Source: JANPLN01 sp043757265 (GTDB taxonomy: Bacteria > Bdellovibrionota > Bdellovibrionia > Bdellovibrionales > JAGQZY01). Taken from it: 60,841 nt of DNA. A program made the translations under genes and the position numbers. The notes below the pieces were generated by a model that saw nothing but the letters and a program-made list of their open reading frames with translations, was not told the origin of the DNA and made no database searches. Every line of letters begins with the position of its first letter. Position 1 is the first letter of the stretch. The stretch covers positions 1 through 60,841 of the forward strand of contig JAYUQP010000095.1 in assembly GCA_043757265.1 (NCBI GenBank), read 5' to 3'. This document shows positions 17,779 to 26,280 of the stretch, piece after piece.

Positions 17779-19398
17779 TAATTTCAACAGCTCCGCCACG
17801 TCTTCGACGGTGTTTGCGCTTGCTGCATCTTTGTCGGTGCGCTCGCGGAGAATTCTTGGAAAGCGAAGTGCGTAGCCCGATTTGTGTCGGCGACTTTCGC
17901 CCACACCCTCAAAACCAACTTCGAAAACTTTTTCAGGCTTCAGCGATCTTACTGGGCCAAATCTTTCTAACGTGTTTCGACGAATCCAGCTATCAAGCTC
18001 TCGGATTTCGCTGTCATCCAAACCAGAATAAGCTTTAGCAATCGGTACGAGGATTTCATCTTTCCAAATCGAAAAGGTATAATCTGTGTAAAGGGAGGCG
18101 CGCTTACCAGTGCCGGGCTGTGCTGCCGTCAGTATGGCATCGAGAGTGAGAGGATCAAGCTTCCATTTAAACCAGATGCCTCGTTTGCGCCCTCCGGTGT
18201 AGGGCGACGAGAGTTTTTTTAACATAAAGCCTTCAGCGCCTTTAAGCCGTGCCGCCTCTCGCTGTGTAGCAAGGTCCCCCCAGTCATTTCCCTCAACATT
18301 TTTGGAGATACAAAAATCTGAGGGAGGTAAGGTGGCGGTGACCTGCGAGAGCATTGTTCTTCGCTCTGCGAGCGGCAGGGGTCGCAGGTCCTGAGACTTG
18401 TAAACAAGAAGATCGTAGGCAATAAAACTAATTTTATTTTCTGCGAGAAATTTCACCGACGGGCTTTTTTTATTGAGTCGCATTTGCAAATGCTGAAACG
18501 GCAAGGGAAGTTCCCAGTCACCAGCGACAATTTCACCGTCGAGAACTCCCTCAAAATCCGTGGTCAATAAAACGTCGACAAGATCTGGAAATGTATGGGT
18601 AATTCGATCCTCGCCACGAGACCAAATTTCCACCTGGTCGCCGCGCTTATGAATTTGCGCCCGAATGCCATCCCACTTCCATTCGACGAGCCACTCGTGC
18701 GCGTCACCTAAAAATTCAGGCGGGTCCACCAGGGAACTGGCCAGACAAAACGGAAGCGGTATGAGAGCTCGAGTGGGATCGGATTCTTCGCCGCTAGCTG
18801 GAGCGGTTAGGTTTTTGTAAAATTGAGCGGAAGGTTCCCACGAACCCATCAAACGGGTAGCCAGCAAAGACCGATCAGCCTCGAGAGCTAGAGAGAGCGC
18901 TTTAAGAACTAACAATTCCGAAACTCCAATTCGCATGGCACCAGTTAAAAGTTTATTGAGAACAAATATTTGCTGTTGCGAAAAAGATCGCCACCAGGCC
19001 TCCACCTGTCCGGCGACATCCGCTTCGGGCAACTTTGCGAGGGGTGGAATTTTTTGCTCCATCCATTCCACCAAAGTAAATTCCATTGGGGCATCTTGTT
19101 TTATTTCATCTTTTGCTAGCAAGGACTCTGCGATCAAAGAAATCATTTCGGCGGTGTCTCCCACAGCTGAATAGCACTCTTCCATTAACCATGTCGGCAC
19201 ATCGGAGATTTGATTGATGATTTTACGTAACCGGGCCGAGGTTAAAATTTTCTTTTTTTGCTTCCCCATCAAAATAAAAATGGCCCAGGAATTTGTTAAT
19301 GGGTCGTGAGATCTAAAATAATCGACCATGAGTTGCACTTTATCGTTTGTCGAATTGGTTTGATCAATCTGGGAGATAAGCTTAGCAAAATCTCTCAT
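17758..19398 (-). CDS. ATP-dependent DNA ligase (ligase-associated repair set)
   Basis: Ligase of 546 aa that seals nicks through an enzyme-AMP intermediate. An alpha-helical N-terminal domain (about 1-200) precedes the catalytic core, with the nucleotidyl lysine at K241 in EWKWDGIRAQ (the KxDG motif). Later motifs are EGVLDGEIVAG (motif III), ISFIAYDLL, EGFMLKK (motif IV) and KWKLDPLTLDA (motif V). An OB-fold follows, ending with FPRILRERTDKDAA. The start ATG overlaps the exonuclease stop (ATGA). The helicase and PdeM follow, matching the known four-gene operon. The last five codons contain the ribosome binding site of the next reading frame. It is a backup to the replicative NAD-dependent ligase; role in vivo inferred from family. 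Confidence 0.94.
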   Translation of the reverse strand: MRDFAKLISQIDQTNSTNDKVQLMVDYFRSHDPLTNSWAIFILMGKQKKKILTSARLRKIINQISDVPTWLMEECYSAVGDTAEMISLIAESLLAKDEIKQDAPMEFTLVEWMEQKIPPLAKLPEADVAGQVEAWWRSFSQQQIFVLNKLLTGAMRIGVSELLVLKALSLALEADRSLLATRLMGSWEPSAQFYKNLTAPASGEESDPTRALIPLPFCLASSLVDPPEFLGDAHEWLVEWKWDGIRAQIHKRGDQVEIWSRGEDRITHTFPDLVDVLLTTDFEGVLDGEIVAGDWELPLPFQHLQMRLNKKSPSVKFLAENKISFIAYDLLVYKSQDLRPLPLAERRTMLSQVTATLPPSDFCISKNVEGNDWGDLATQREAARLKGAEGFMLKKLSSPYTGGRKRGIWFKWKLDPLTLDAILTAAQPGTGKRASLYTDYTFSIWKDEILVPIAKAYSGLDDSEIRELDSWIRRNTLERFGPVRSLKPEKVFEVGFEGVGESRRHKSGYALRFPRILRERTDKDAASANTVEDVAELLKLVSRRET

Positions 19399-20399
19399 GA
19401 CTCTTCACCAGTGCCAAATTCGGTTTTTAGCGGTTCAGCGTCCACTCCATGTTTCTCGCGTAAAAATTTTGCTAGTGTTTCCTTGTTCCCGTGCGTGACG
19501 TAAACTTTTTTTGCCGAAGTTTGCAGCGCTGTGGAAACTAAGCTTTTCCAATCGGCATGATCCGAGAGCACAAAACCGCGCTCGTAGTTTCGGCCGCGAC
19601 GCACACCACGAACCGCCATCCAGCCCGAGGCAAAGCCCGTAGAGACATCCTTAAACTTCTTCATCCAGGGGCTGTGATGCGCGGACGGGGGAGCGAAAAT
19701 TAGCTGTCCTCGTGTATCTCCTGTAAAGTCGCTGACGGGTTTGAAGGGGACCATAGCCACATTCTGATCGCGATAGATTGTAGTGATACTGTAGGTGGCG
19801 CCGTGAAGAAGAACTTCCTCGTCGGTCAAACGTGCAAGCTCCGCTAGCACACGCTGGGCTTTGCCAAGTGAATAGCAAAATAAAAGAGACGTCAGACCGT
19901 TTGCACGGTTCCACTGCCACCACTGAAATATTTCCCGCGCTATTTCATGCCCAGGTCGCCAAGAGTAGATGGGAAGTCCAAAGGTGGCTTCGGTAATAAA
20001 GGTTTCGCACTCCAGCTGTTCAAACGGCTCGCAGGATGGATCCTCATCTCGTTTGTAATCTCCAGTAAAAACCAAAACACGCGACGGACTTCGAGCATCT
20101 TCGATGCGAATTTGCGAAGAGCCTAAAATATGCCCGGCTGGATGAAACGAAATCCAGTAGTTATTTAAGCGAATTCGTTCGCCGTATTTGAAAGTTTTGA
20201 TGGAAGTCTGCGGACCCAGACGATGAAGCACAATATCCTTCATAGACTCGGTACACCAGTATTCGCTGGCGCCAGGCCGTGAATGGTCGGCATGGGCATG
20301 GGTTAAAATATTGATTGGAGCATTTCGCCAAGCATCCACCATAAACGACCCATCTTCGCTACGGAGTCCATCTTTGGTGAGAGTAAGGAGTTCCTTCAT
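19395..20399 (-). CDS. Ligase-associated metallo-beta-lactamase-fold exonuclease
   Basis: Protein of 334 aa of the beta-CASP/MBL nuclease type (SNM1/Pso2-like). Motifs are HAHADH (H34-H39), GDYKRDEDPSCEPFE, ETFITEATFGLP, and the late LSDHADWKSL, with a C-terminal VTHG. It is the first gene of the repair operon and overlaps the ligase by four bases. The start is set at ATG 20399, preceded by ggga, rather than the upstream in-frame opening at 20471, because MKELLTLTKDGL begins the family homology. It probably processes damaged 5' ends or crosslinks before ligation. Confidence 0.92.
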   Translation of the reverse strand: MKELLTLTKDGLRSEDGSFMVDAWRNAPINILTHAHADHSRPGASEYWCTESMKDIVLHRLGPQTSIKTFKYGERIRLNNYWISFHPAGHILGSSQIRIEDARSPSRVLVFTGDYKRDEDPSCEPFEQLECETFITEATFGLPIYSWRPGHEIAREIFQWWQWNRANGLTSLLFCYSLGKAQRVLAELARLTDEEVLLHGATYSITTIYRDQNVAMVPFKPVSDFTGDTRGQLIFAPPSAHHSPWMKKFKDVSTGFASGWMAVRGVRRGRNYERGFVLSDHADWKSLVSTALQTSAKKVYVTHGNKETLAKFLREKHGVDAEPLKTEFGTGEES

Positions 20400-20543
20400 G
20401 TTTTGTTCCCGCGAAAAAACATCATGGCACCATATAGCATTCGGGATATTTGCTAGCAAGAAGCGTAGCAATTTTTGAAAAAAGGCCCTTTATTTTACAG
20501 ATTATTCTGTGGTGAAGAAATTTGTTTGACAGCAATATTATAA

Positions 20544-20564
20544 AAAAAAGTTCAAAACTTTTTT
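20544..20564. other. A/T-rich perfect hairpin between divergent repair operon and ftsY
   Basis: aaaaaagtt-caa-aactttttt forms a 9-bp stem with a 3-nt loop. On either strand it resembles a terminator with a T-run, yet it sits upstream of two divergent genes. TATAAT occurs on the minus strand at 20537-20542, possibly the -10 of the repair operon, but no good -35 is in register. Confidence 0.4.
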
Positions 20565-20673
20565 GTCCGTGATCAGCCAAGCCTCGCCACACTTTCTGAA
20601 CGAAAATTAACGCAATATGGTGAGTTGAAATTAGGTTTCCTGCCTCGAAACACGTGCCAGAGGCATAAAGCCC

Positions 20674-21762
20674 GTGTATGCTCTACCCATGTTGGAAGCA
20701 GTACCCTTAGAGTTATTTTTTGGTGTGGGAGGAATATTTTCGCTCCTTGTTCTTTATTTTGCGCTTTTCCGTGGCCAAAAGGGCCCGCCTTCACAGGCTG
20801 AGAAGGAACTGGAACAGCTGCAAAAAACGGTGGCCGAAAAGCCGAGTCCGCGTCAACACTACAAAACTTTGCAAGAGGCCATGTCGCAAACCCAAAAATC
20901 TTTTTGGGGACGGATGTCGTCTTCCCTTTCGGGTGGCTCAGTGGATCGCGCCCAGCTCGAATCTATCGAAGAGGTGCTTTACACGAGCGATTTAGGGCCT
21001 AAAACTGTGCAACGACTTTTTGCATCTCTTGAAAGTAAACTGTCTCAATCGCTTGGCAGCGATGCAATTAAGCAAGCTCTCAAGGACGAGATGATCAGTA
21101 TATTTTCGAGTGTGGGAGATATTAATAATACTGCGTTCGAAGTTTTACCTGAGGGCTTGACCGTATGGATGGTCGTCGGTGTGAACGGCGCTGGCAAAAC
21201 CACAACGATAGGTAAACTGGCATCGCAACTTCAGCAGAGTGGAAAAAAAGTAATGATTGCGGCAGGAGATACATTCCGTGCGGCAGCCGATGCGCAACTC
21301 AAAGTCTGGAGTGAGCGCGCGCAAGTTGAAATCTACAGTCCTGAAAACGTCAAAGATCCAAGTGCTGTGGCTTTTGAGGCGGTGAACAAAGCCCAGGCCC
21401 GCGGGCTTGATGTATTGATCGTGGACACCGCCGGTCGTTTACACACACAGGTCAATTTGATGGAGGAACTTAAAAAAATGAAACGGGTTATCCAAAAAGT
21501 GCAAGCGACAGCACCCCACGAAGTGATTTTGGTCCTCGATGCCAACTCCGGCCAGAATGCTTTAATCCAGGCCGAACAGTTTCATCAGGCTTTGGGCGTA
21601 ACGGGCGTAATTCTCACAAAAATGGACGGTTCAGCCAAAGGTGGCGTTGCCATCGGCGTAGCAGGTGACGTTGGTCTTCCCGTGAAAATGATCGGGGTTG
21701 GTGAAGCCGTCGAAGATCTTCGGGCCTTCTCGCCAAAAGATTTTGTAGATTCGATTTTATAG
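20674..21762 (+). CDS. ftsY: Signal recognition particle receptor FtsY
   Basis: SRP receptor GTPase of 362 aa that docks ribosome-nascent-chain-SRP complexes at the membrane. Unusually for the short form, the N-terminus has a clear hydrophobic segment (about 13-31, LFFGVGGIFSLLVLYFALF), so it is probably membrane-anchored directly rather than by an acidic A domain. The N domain spans about 70-150. The G domain has GVNGAGKTTTIGKLA, AAGDTFRAAADAQL, DTAGRLHTQ and TKMDGSAKGG. The start is GTG 20674 (agagg at 20659-20663) or ATG 20689. Its last 149 bp overlap the convergent membrane-protein gene. Confidence 0.95.
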   Translation: MYALPMLEAVPLELFFGVGGIFSLLVLYFALFRGQKGPPSQAEKELEQLQKTVAEKPSPRQHYKTLQEAMSQTQKSFWGRMSSSLSGGSVDRAQLESIEEVLYTSDLGPKTVQRLFASLESKLSQSLGSDAIKQALKDEMISIFSSVGDINNTAFEVLPEGLTVWMVVGVNGAGKTTTIGKLASQLQQSGKKVMIAAGDTFRAAADAQLKVWSERAQVEIYSPENVKDPSAVAFEAVNKAQARGLDVLIVDTAGRLHTQVNLMEELKKMKRVIQKVQATAPHEVILVLDANSGQNALIQAEQFHQALGVTGVILTKMDGSAKGGVAIGVAGDVGLPVKMIGVGEAVEDLRAFSPKDFVDSIL

Positions 21763-23311
21763 CGATTTGTTTTTTCGGACTTGGCGAGAGAATCGAATAA
21801 ATTATGCACAATATAGTAAGATAGATAACTGGTGCGTAATAAGTTAAATGCGGTTCTGGCACAGCGAAAAATATCACAACACTCCTTCCAATCAGAAGAG
21901 CAGCAGACACTTTGAATAAAAGAGTCGTTTCGCGATTCTTTCGCGAAACAAAATAAGCGACAACGAGAAAAAACAGTGGATTGAGAAGCGTGATCCCAAT
22001 CAACGGAATATAGAGGGCCAAATTGAGTATTCCATTGATGATGTAAAGCAAACCTCGTCGAAACTTCACCAGGTAAGTGATCGGAGCAGGCATCTGGGAT
22101 GTAAGCATTTCCTTGATAAAAATCTGGGGCGGAAGTTCTATTTCATCGGAAAAAATATAAGCGTCCCCGGGAACAAAGCCAAACGTAGTTCGAAATACTT
22201 CGAACCTTTCCCGAAAAAAAATTCCTAAGTTGTTCTTTGCCAGGTTTAAATACGTTTTTTGAAACTCCGCCCATTCGGAAGCGGAAACGGGGAGCTTATC
22301 CAGTCCCTCGTGAAACTGGGAAATTCTTTGGTGGTTGTATCGATTTTTGAGATGCAACGGATCGATCACCTTGGCGACAATAGCTGAATCATAGACTGAA
22401 ATTATGGAGTTGGGATTATAAAAGATGGCATTCAGAGGGTGCAAAATTGCCGTGAATTGGTAATTTTGAACAGTACTTGGAGATTCCTTTCTAGTCAAAA
22501 ATGAATTTAAAACAATCATTCCTGCGCAGAGACATATAGTTAACGGAATTTTTTGCCTCAGTGATACGCTTGCTGTTAACCATAGTAGCAACGGAAAAAG
22601 CAAATAATAAATGGAGCCATCCTGGCGAACCTCGCAAGCCAGAATCAAAATAAATAAGGTTCCTAAATAATATGAATTCGAAATTATTTTTTTTGGATTC
22701 TTGATGAACGGTAAAAGAAGTAAAACTAAGACACAGGAGAGCACCCCAAAAAGCGTATCGCGGATGATAAACGGTAAAGTCGCAAGCTGGAGAGGAAGCA
22801 GGGACAAGATCGTAACAAGAAAAAACTGCCTAATTGATTGAAGAGGTGCCATGAAAATGATGAAGAAAAGACATCCCAGCCACAACAGAACATTGAGCAT
22901 GGGAAGTGCGAAAAGATGGCGATTTATAAAAAGCGAGCAGTAACATAAAAAACCATAAATATGAGACTGCCAAAATTCGGTGGTAGGTTCAAGTGCAGCT
23001 TGTAAAGATGAGTACGAATCGTAATTATAAAACCCAGGATAAATAATGCAAAGGTAGACGGACCAAAACAAACACTGAATGAAAATAAATTTGCGATTCC
23101 ACTCATTGGATATTGAAGAGGGAGCAAACCCTCGGCCCAAAAAAATCAAAGCCAAGATAATCAAAGTCAATGAAATACAAACTAAAAAAGCTATGGCAAA
23201 AAGTTTTAAATACGCATGGCCGAAAAGCACAAAGATCATTTTCGCAAAAACGATTAGCACAAGGCTAAAAAAGAAAAACAGCGTGAGAGGCGGAAGCTTA
23301 AATCGTTGCAT
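21614..23311 (-). CDS. Polytopic membrane protein, GT-C glycosyltransferase-like
   Basis: Membrane protein of 565 aa with about 11-12 hydrophobic segments. After the second or third helix comes a loop with IYPGFYNYDSYSS, recalling the acidic first loop of GT-C transferases and of an uncharacterised membrane family with a PG...D motif. A soluble extracytoplasmic region (about 285-400) and further helices follow. The last ~50 residues are Arg-rich and antisense to ftsY. It is the final gene of an overlapping chain with a nucleotidyltransferase (14-bp overlap), a kinase and a GT2, so transfer of a lipid-linked sugar to an envelope acceptor is plausible. No catalytic residue can be confirmed. Confidence 0.65.
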   Translation of the reverse strand: MQRFKLPPLTLFFFFSLVLIVFAKMIFVLFGHAYLKLFAIAFLVCISLTLIILALIFLGRGFAPSSISNEWNRKFIFIQCLFWSVYLCIIYPGFYNYDSYSSLQAALEPTTEFWQSHIYGFLCYCSLFINRHLFALPMLNVLLWLGCLFFIIFMAPLQSIRQFFLVTILSLLPLQLATLPFIIRDTLFGVLSCVLVLLLLPFIKNPKKIISNSYYLGTLFILILACEVRQDGSIYYLLFPLLLWLTASVSLRQKIPLTICLCAGMIVLNSFLTRKESPSTVQNYQFTAILHPLNAIFYNPNSIISVYDSAIVAKVIDPLHLKNRYNHQRISQFHEGLDKLPVSASEWAEFQKTYLNLAKNNLGIFFRERFEVFRTTFGFVPGDAYIFSDEIELPPQIFIKEMLTSQMPAPITYLVKFRRGLLYIINGILNLALYIPLIGITLLNPLFFLVVAYFVSRKNRETTLLFKVSAALLIGRSVVIFFAVPEPHLTYYAPVIYLTILCIIYSILSPSPKKQIAIKSNLQNLLARRPEDLRRLHQPRSFSREDQRHLLRRWQRHLWLNRPFL

Positions 23312-24056
23312 TCGTGCGGGCCAATTCTTCGATGGAAATTCCCCAGAATCTCTCTAGCTGGCTCGGAGTCCCCATAGGTTTAAATGCTTCACAGTTTAAA
23401 ACTTTAACCCCGTGGTGGAAGAACTGTTTATAAATCGGCGCGATGTAGAGCTCTTGAGCATGCATTTTTTCTGAAAGTGATTTTTTTACGGATTCAAAAA
23501 ATAACTTTCCCTCTCTGAAGTAATAGAAGCCCGTTGAGCACCAGTCAGAGATTTTTATTTTTTCTTCGACTTGCAGTGCCGAGAAGAACGGCTCATCAAT
23601 TCCGGTTTTAAAAAAAGACCATTCGTCTCCAGTCGTCTTAAAACAAGGGGCTATACCGAAGTGGTCTAAATCGTGGATGGCGGAATCTAATCGATGACAT
23701 TGGAAATAAGTGTCGCTATTAAAAATCGCGATTCGAGAATGGGCCACAACCTTTTCGCAAAGTAAGGCTGTGGCTGCTTGCCCCCGCGTCACATAATCTA
23801 TGTAAATGCTCTGAGTAGAAATCTTAAATTTTTGCGCGCAGTCGGCGAGCATGGCCTCAGAAAGTCGATTATGTTCGGGGTGATTCTGAGTAATTAAGAT
23901 AAGTTGGTCGTTCGCGCGAAACGGTAGTGAGTCAATAGACCACCCCAAAAGCCTTTTGTTTTCTACAAATAGAAGGTGTTTGGGGATTGTTTGTGAGACG
24001 GGTTTCATTCGATGCCCCAAGCCTGCAGAACAGACAATAAAACTTACAGATGGCAT
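23298..24056 (-). CDS. Nucleotidyltransferase (sugar- or alcohol-phosphate activation)
   Basis: Protein of 252 aa with a Rossmann-like NTP-transferase fold. The N-terminal SAGLGHRMKPVSQTIPKHLL fits the G-x-G-x-R/M...PK nucleotide-binding signature. IFNSDTYF supplies the metal-binding Asp, and EKIKISDWCSTGFYYF matches the mid-domain motif of this group. Such enzymes join CTP, UTP or dTTP to a phosphorylated sugar, polyol or amino alcohol. The kinase directly upstream (13-bp overlap) would make the phosphorylated substrate. Shine-Dalgarno aggag precedes ATG 24056. The nucleotide and substrate cannot be told from sequence. MurU, LicC or the Campylobacter capsule cytidylyltransferase are conceivable analogues. 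Confidence 0.8.
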   Translation of the reverse strand: MPSVSFIVCSAGLGHRMKPVSQTIPKHLLFVENKRLLGWSIDSLPFRANDQLILITQNHPEHNRLSEAMLADCAQKFKISTQSIYIDYVTRGQAATALLCEKVVAHSRIAIFNSDTYFQCHRLDSAIHDLDHFGIAPCFKTTGDEWSFFKTGIDEPFFSALQVEEKIKISDWCSTGFYYFREGKLFFESVKKSLSEKMHAQELYIAPIYKQFFHHGVKVLNCEAFKPMGTPSQLERFWGISIEELARTNATI

Positions 24057-24943
24057 AGGGCACTCCTGTAGGCACCGACAGCCGCGAGTAAAAATGCTTC
24101 ATGTTTTTGAGGTTTATCTGCATGTAACGGAAGTAGACTTAAAAAATGGCTACTCTCTACAAGGCGGAGTATTCCCGTGTCTATTTTTTTGGTTTGCAAC
24201 CATTTTTCAAAAATCATCTGCTGTGAGGCAAAAGGGATCTTTCTTTTTGCATTAATTCCATCGTAATTACCGTAAACACACTGACTGAGCTTAGCCAAAT
24301 CGTAGAGCAACGGGATGAAAAGATCCTGTTTTTTTCGCCCGCCGCGAGGATCCACAAATTTAACTTTGTTGTTAGTTAATAGAAACATGTTCGAGAAACA
24401 CAGATCGCCGTGTGTTCGAAAAAGTTTTGTTTGCAGATTATTTGAAAGACCATTCTCGAGAGCAATGCCCAGCGCCTGTTTCATTTGATTAAGGTCTAAA
24501 TCGTACTTGGATTTAAAAGAGCGCAGCATTTTTCGATAGACTGGCAACTTTTGGTAATCGGACCAGCGACGGTTCATTCTTTCGACAATCACTTTATTAG
24601 CAGTTGCAATCCATTTACGGCTCGAAACCGCTTGGACTTGTGCCCGCATCCAATAAACATCTATCGCCCTAAGCAATGTACGAAATTTACGCGGGGAGAG
24701 TTCCTGCTGCAGATAGATCTGCGAAATATCTTGGTAAGGTATGTACTCCATCTCGTAGATTACGGCCGTTTTGTGACTCAAAATTCTCTTAAGATCGGGA
24801 AAAAATATTTTTTCTTCAAGCGGAAGAGTTTTGTAAAAGTACACTTCGTCTTTTCCTCGCGCTTGATCAAAAATCATTTTTTTTACAGTGTCGCCTGAAT
24901 ACTCAATCCTATTAAAATAACGAGTTTGCGAAAGCTTCGCCAT
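24044..24943 (-). CDS. APH/choline-kinase-like phosphotransferase
   Basis: Kinase-like protein of 299 aa. The catalytic loop THGDLCFSNMF (H-G-D-x4-N) and the following metal-binding FVDPRGG are those of aminoglycoside-phosphotransferase and choline-kinase folds. The N-terminal lobe is present (KMIFDQARGKDEVYFYK; EMEYIPYQDIS hinge). The start ATG 24943 overlaps the GT2 stop by one base (TAATG); the longer open frame to 25069 lies inside the GT2 gene. It lies directly upstream of a nucleotidyltransferase, a pairing seen where a small sugar or alcohol is phosphorylated and then activated (for example AmgK-MurU or LicA-LicC). The substrate is unknown. Confidence 0.8.
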   Translation of the reverse strand: MAKLSQTRYFNRIEYSGDTVKKMIFDQARGKDEVYFYKTLPLEEKIFFPDLKRILSHKTAVIYEMEYIPYQDISQIYLQQELSPRKFRTLLRAIDVYWMRAQVQAVSSRKWIATANKVIVERMNRRWSDYQKLPVYRKMLRSFKSKYDLDLNQMKQALGIALENGLSNNLQTKLFRTHGDLCFSNMFLLTNNKVKFVDPRGGRKKQDLFIPLLYDLAKLSQCVYGNYDGINAKRKIPFASQQMIFEKWLQTKKIDTGILRLVESSHFLSLLPLHADKPQKHEAFLLAAVGAYRSALCHL

Positions 24944-25728
24944 TAATTTTGTTTTTCCTGGGCTGCCCAGATGCTGGGCCCGTTGCATTTCCAGAGAAAA
25001 ATTTTGACAAGAGTTTTGCAGCCGACTAAAAATGATGACGCGTTTGATTTTTCGTCTATAGACCTCCATCGAATAGGCGAGAAAAGAATCGGTTTTTCTT
25101 TTTGACTCAGAAAAATCAATAAATCCATATTGAAGGTAAATCCATTATCAAAACTGTGAAACTCAGCTGTATTTAAAAAATCTTGCTTTGAAAATAGGTT
25201 GAGGCCAGATCCCAAATCGTAAATAGTTTGCTTCAGAACAACTGAGTACACACGATTTAAAAAAATATTTCCGAGGCGGCGAAGAGCGGAGTAATTTTCG
25301 AGTAAAGACGTGTTGATAAACCTGCTTCCGAGAACCGTACGAAAGCCATTGGTTTTGGAAAGCTCTAAGAGACTTTCTAAATCGCTGATGTTTGCTTGAT
25401 CATCACCGTGCAGGACAACTAAAAAATCAAAAGGGTAGTTTTTTAACATTTGCAGTGCCCGTTTGTGAGTCCCTCCGAGACCCAAGTTTTTCGAGTTTTT
25501 TTCCACAGCAAATAGCTGAGGGTGTTTGAACTGCGCAATAAGAGTGGTTAAAGTCGCATACGTCGCGTCTCGACTTAAGTTGTCAATAAATACAACTTTA
25601 GTAATTTTAAATTGGAATGATCTAAAGTTTTGAATAAATTGATCAATGGACCGAGCGACTCTTTCAGCCTGGATGGCGCAGTTGTAGCAAGGTACAACAA
25701 TCAGAATGTCTTTCACAATTCTTTCCAT
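24943..25728 (-). CDS. GT2 glycosyltransferase, polyprenyl-phosphate type
   Basis: Family-2 glycosyltransferase of 261 aa with GT-A fold. The order is ILIVVPCYNC at the N-terminus, FIDNLSRDATYATL, NLGLGGTHKRAL, the metal-binding HGDDQ, LGSRF, then LRRLGNIFLNRVYSV and YDLGSGLNLF. This resembles dolichyl-phosphate-mannose synthase relatives that load sugars on polyprenyl phosphate. There are two possible starts: ATG 25728, inside the thioredoxin-like gene, or GTG 25716 overlapping its stop (GTGA) after ggaaag; both keep the fold intact. It is followed with one-base overlap by the kinase. Donor sugar unknown. Confidence 0.85.
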   Translation of the reverse strand: MERIVKDILIVVPCYNCAIQAERVARSIDQFIQNFRSFQFKITKVVFIDNLSRDATYATLTTLIAQFKHPQLFAVEKNSKNLGLGGTHKRALQMLKNYPFDFLVVLHGDDQANISDLESLLELSKTNGFRTVLGSRFINTSLLENYSALRRLGNIFLNRVYSVVLKQTIYDLGSGLNLFSKQDFLNTAEFHSFDNGFTFNMDLLIFLSQKEKPILFSPIRWRSIDEKSNASSFLVGCKTLVKIFLWKCNGPSIWAAQEKQN

Positions 25729-26264
25729 TTGATGGAGCAGCCCATGGAGGGATACTGGCTTAGGGGGGCGGGTCGCCCATCGAGGAGTTCCATCATCGCA
25801 TGTCGAAGTTCCTGACGTGACACCTGGCTTGGATCCTTCCACGAGTCATCGAGGCGGCCTCGGTAGGCAAGGGCAAGCTTGTCGTCGTAAACAAAAAAAT
25901 CGGGCGTGCAGACTGCTCCAAAGAGTTTTGCAACCGACTGTGATTCATCATAAAGGTAGGGGAACGGATACTTTTTTTCCTGCGCGCGCTTTTTCATGTT
26001 TTCGAATGAGTCAGCGGGATAATTATTTGCGTCGTTTGAGGAGATCGCCACAATTTGCGCGCCCCGCTTTAGAAGTTCTTGAGAGAGCTGAATGATTCGG
26101 CTTTCCACGGCTTGCACGTACGGACAGTGATTGCACACGAACATTACGAGCAAAGCTTTGAAACCTTTGAAGTCTTTTAAGCTATAGATATTGTCATCGA
26201 CTCCTGGCAGATGAAAATCAGGGCAAAAGCTGCCAATTTCCCCAGGGGGTGTGAACATCGCCAT
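25713..26264 (-). CDS. Thioredoxin-like/peroxiredoxin-like family protein
   Basis: Protein of 183 aa with an AhpC/TSA-like thioredoxin fold. The active-site segment is VMFVCNHCPYV (CNHC), where peroxiredoxins have a single Cys and thioredoxins CxxC. A second conserved Cys occurs in GAVCTPDFFVYD, and GRLDDSW follows. This matches a common bacterial group of cytoplasmic thioredoxin-family proteins of unproven redox substrate. The start is ATG 26264 with AGGAG (complement of 26272-26276) seven bases upstream; earlier in-frame ATGs are too close to that site. It starts 16 bp after birA and overlaps the GT2 start. Confidence 0.85.
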   Translation of the reverse strand: MAMFTPPGEIGSFCPDFHLPGVDDNIYSLKDFKGFKALLVMFVCNHCPYVQAVESRIIQLSQELLKRGAQIVAISSNDANNYPADSFENMKKRAQEKKYPFPYLYDESQSVAKLFGAVCTPDFFVYDDKLALAYRGRLDDSWKDPSQVSRQELRHAMMELLDGRPAPLSQYPSMGCSIKWKEL

Positions 26265-26280
26265 TTGCATTCTCCTCTGT

